Shown: positions 63,172 to 64,000 of the stretch, one piece after another
How the letters are laid out: every line of letters starts with the position of its first letter
Numbering within the stretch: position 1 is the first letter of the stretch
Assembly (NCBI GenBank): GCA_022571515.1
Contig: JACZXQ010000004.1
Span: 96,395 to 160,394 of the forward strand
Reading direction: 5' to 3'
Length of the DNA stretch: 64,000 bases
Source: Gemmatimonadota bacterium
GTDB lineage: Bacteria; Gemmatimonadota; Gemmatimonadetes; Longimicrobiales; Gaopeijiaceae
Program-made: the position numbers and the translations under genes
The notes under the pieces: model-generated
What the model was told of the DNA's origin: nothing
Seen by the model: only the letters and a program-made list of their open reading frames with translations
Database searches by the model: none

Positions 63172-64000
63172 TTATGCGGCGTTCCGTCGGTTGAGAGTCA
63201 GCCTGACGAGCCTCTCCACGTCCAAGTCGTCTTTGGTGAGTAGAAGCAGGTAGTCACCTCCGGCCTCTAGTAGACTATGGCGAGGGGGAAGCTGCAGATC
63301 GCCGAGATAGCCCTCATTCGGGTCCAAGAGCGACCAGCCCTGCGGACCCACTCTCGAAGTTGAGTACGCGAGGAGCCACAAGATTCCTTCGGAGTCCACC
63401 TTGAGGTCGACGAAGGCGGGAAAGGCCTCCGGCCAGTCCATGGCTTCAGCGTTGCGGCGGATGCGAGGATGCCGTTCTGCCGGAGCGGCTGCGAGCTGCC
63501 CCTCTAGGTAGGCTGACTTAATCGAGTCCGTGATCTCGAGGTTGACGCTCGGGCCACGTAGAAGAGCCAAAAGTGAGTTGCTCAGATCCCGCACCTCAAC
63601 CTCGAAACGCTCACCAGACCCGACATAGACCAAATGGTCGCGGAGCGCGAACACGGTCGCGCGACCTCCCGGATGAGGCCGGCTTCCGAAACGACTTCCG
63701 AGCCGCTCACTAACCAGCCTCCTACCGAAGTCCGTGTCGATTTCACCGTCCGCATTGGTCAGGAGGAGATCGTCGTGGAGCTGGTAGAACCCTTCACGCG
63801 GCCCCTCGGACGCGTCGCGGCCCCAGCCTAGAAGGAGGACATGTCCATCGCCGTCGCATGCCACCTCATAGGGAGTGATCCCGTCTGGTGTCCGAAGCAC
63901 GGTCTTCTCTACGAACGTCCCATCGAACCCGTAGACGTTCATCTGCCAATTCAAATCGAACGCGACGAAGCCATCTTCTCGGCACGGAACCAAAGCTCTT
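63172..64000 (-). CDS. Probable 6-bladed beta-propeller protein, N-terminus beyond the window (cassette 17)
   Basis: The frame is open to the right edge, so at least the first blades are missing. The visible ~275 residues have blade-like repeats (N-W-Q-M-N-V-Y-G-F-D-G-T-F-V, V-D-S-E-G-I-L-W-L-L-A-Y) and end D-Y-L-L-L-L-T-K-D-D-L-D-V-E-R-L, like the C-terminus of the cassette-1 propeller. The G-P-G-E motif would lie outside the window. Confidence 0.7.
   Translation of the reverse strand, partial: RALVPCREDGFVAFDLNWQMNVYGFDGTFVEKTVLRTPDGITPYEVACDGDGHVLLLGWGRDASEGPREGFYQLHDDLLLTNADGEIDTDFGRRLVSERLGSRFGSRPHPGGRATVFALRDHLVYVGSGERFEVEVRDLSNSLLALLRGPSVNLEITDSIKSAYLEGQLAAAPAERHPRIRRNAEAMDWPEAFPAFVDLKVDSEGILWLLAYSTSRVGPQGWSLLDPNEGYLGDLQLPPRHSLLEAGGDYLLLLTKDDLDVERLVRLTLNRRNAA

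Overview
The window is GC-rich bacterial DNA. Paired Sec lipoproteins, an Omp85-type barrel, RND/TolC efflux, and the mix of S9, M1, M55 and DUF5117-type peptidases, truncated TonB-plug proteins and 6-bladed beta-propeller lipoproteins suggest a diderm of the Gemmatimonadota or a related phylum. That placement is inference from gene content; no rRNA gene is present.

Positions 1-45,100 are an ordinary chromosomal backbone. In order: a TetR regulator cut by the window edge; an M1 aminopeptidase and an Omp85-like outer-membrane protein; a cytochrome P460 lipoprotein; tag and a YheT-type hydrolase; secreted M55 and S9 peptidases; an AI-2E-type permease; an ArfB/PrfH-like GGQ protein; a receiver-PAS-PAS protein; a CAU-anticodon tRNA; the trkA-trkH potassium uptake pair; upp; an operon M50 protease-scpA-scpB-rsuA-type synthase; rpsT; the pyrimidine operon pyrR-pyrB-pyrC; an NhaC-type antiporter; tadA; a LexA-like repressor that lacks the Ser/Lys peptidase dyad; gltX; a four-gene RND efflux operon; ispG; a CDGSH protein; and a zinc metalloprotease.

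From about 45,430 to the right edge the architecture changes completely. Every 0.3-1.6 kb a 60-175 bp imperfect palindrome occurs. Its left end resembles TAACGGGC and its right end GGCGTTA(T/C), like integron attC sites, and one to three genes lie between successive sites. I count 16 recognisable sites and one collapsed site. The outermost bases of each intervening segment are inverted complements of each other and are specific to that segment. That is the signature of a unit that once circularised and was inserted site-specifically, so I read the region as a chromosomal integron cassette array of at least 16 cassettes. No integron integrase is in the window, so it is either an integrase-less attC cluster or the middle of a longer array continuing past 64 kb.

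All recognisable cassette genes are on the minus strand. Most are predicted lipoproteins or secreted proteins: at least four, probably five, 6-bladed beta-propeller proteins with a shared G-x-G-P-G-E motif, two plug/carboxypeptidase-regulatory-domain proteins and several small lipoproteins. There are also two toxin-antitoxin modules (an intact HigBA and a ParE-type toxin with a frameshift), an NYN-domain protein behind a probable transcription attenuator, a DUF2442 protein and small membrane proteins. Several cassettes appear to carry their own regulatory signals. The array looks like a store of envelope-protein genes stabilised by TA modules.
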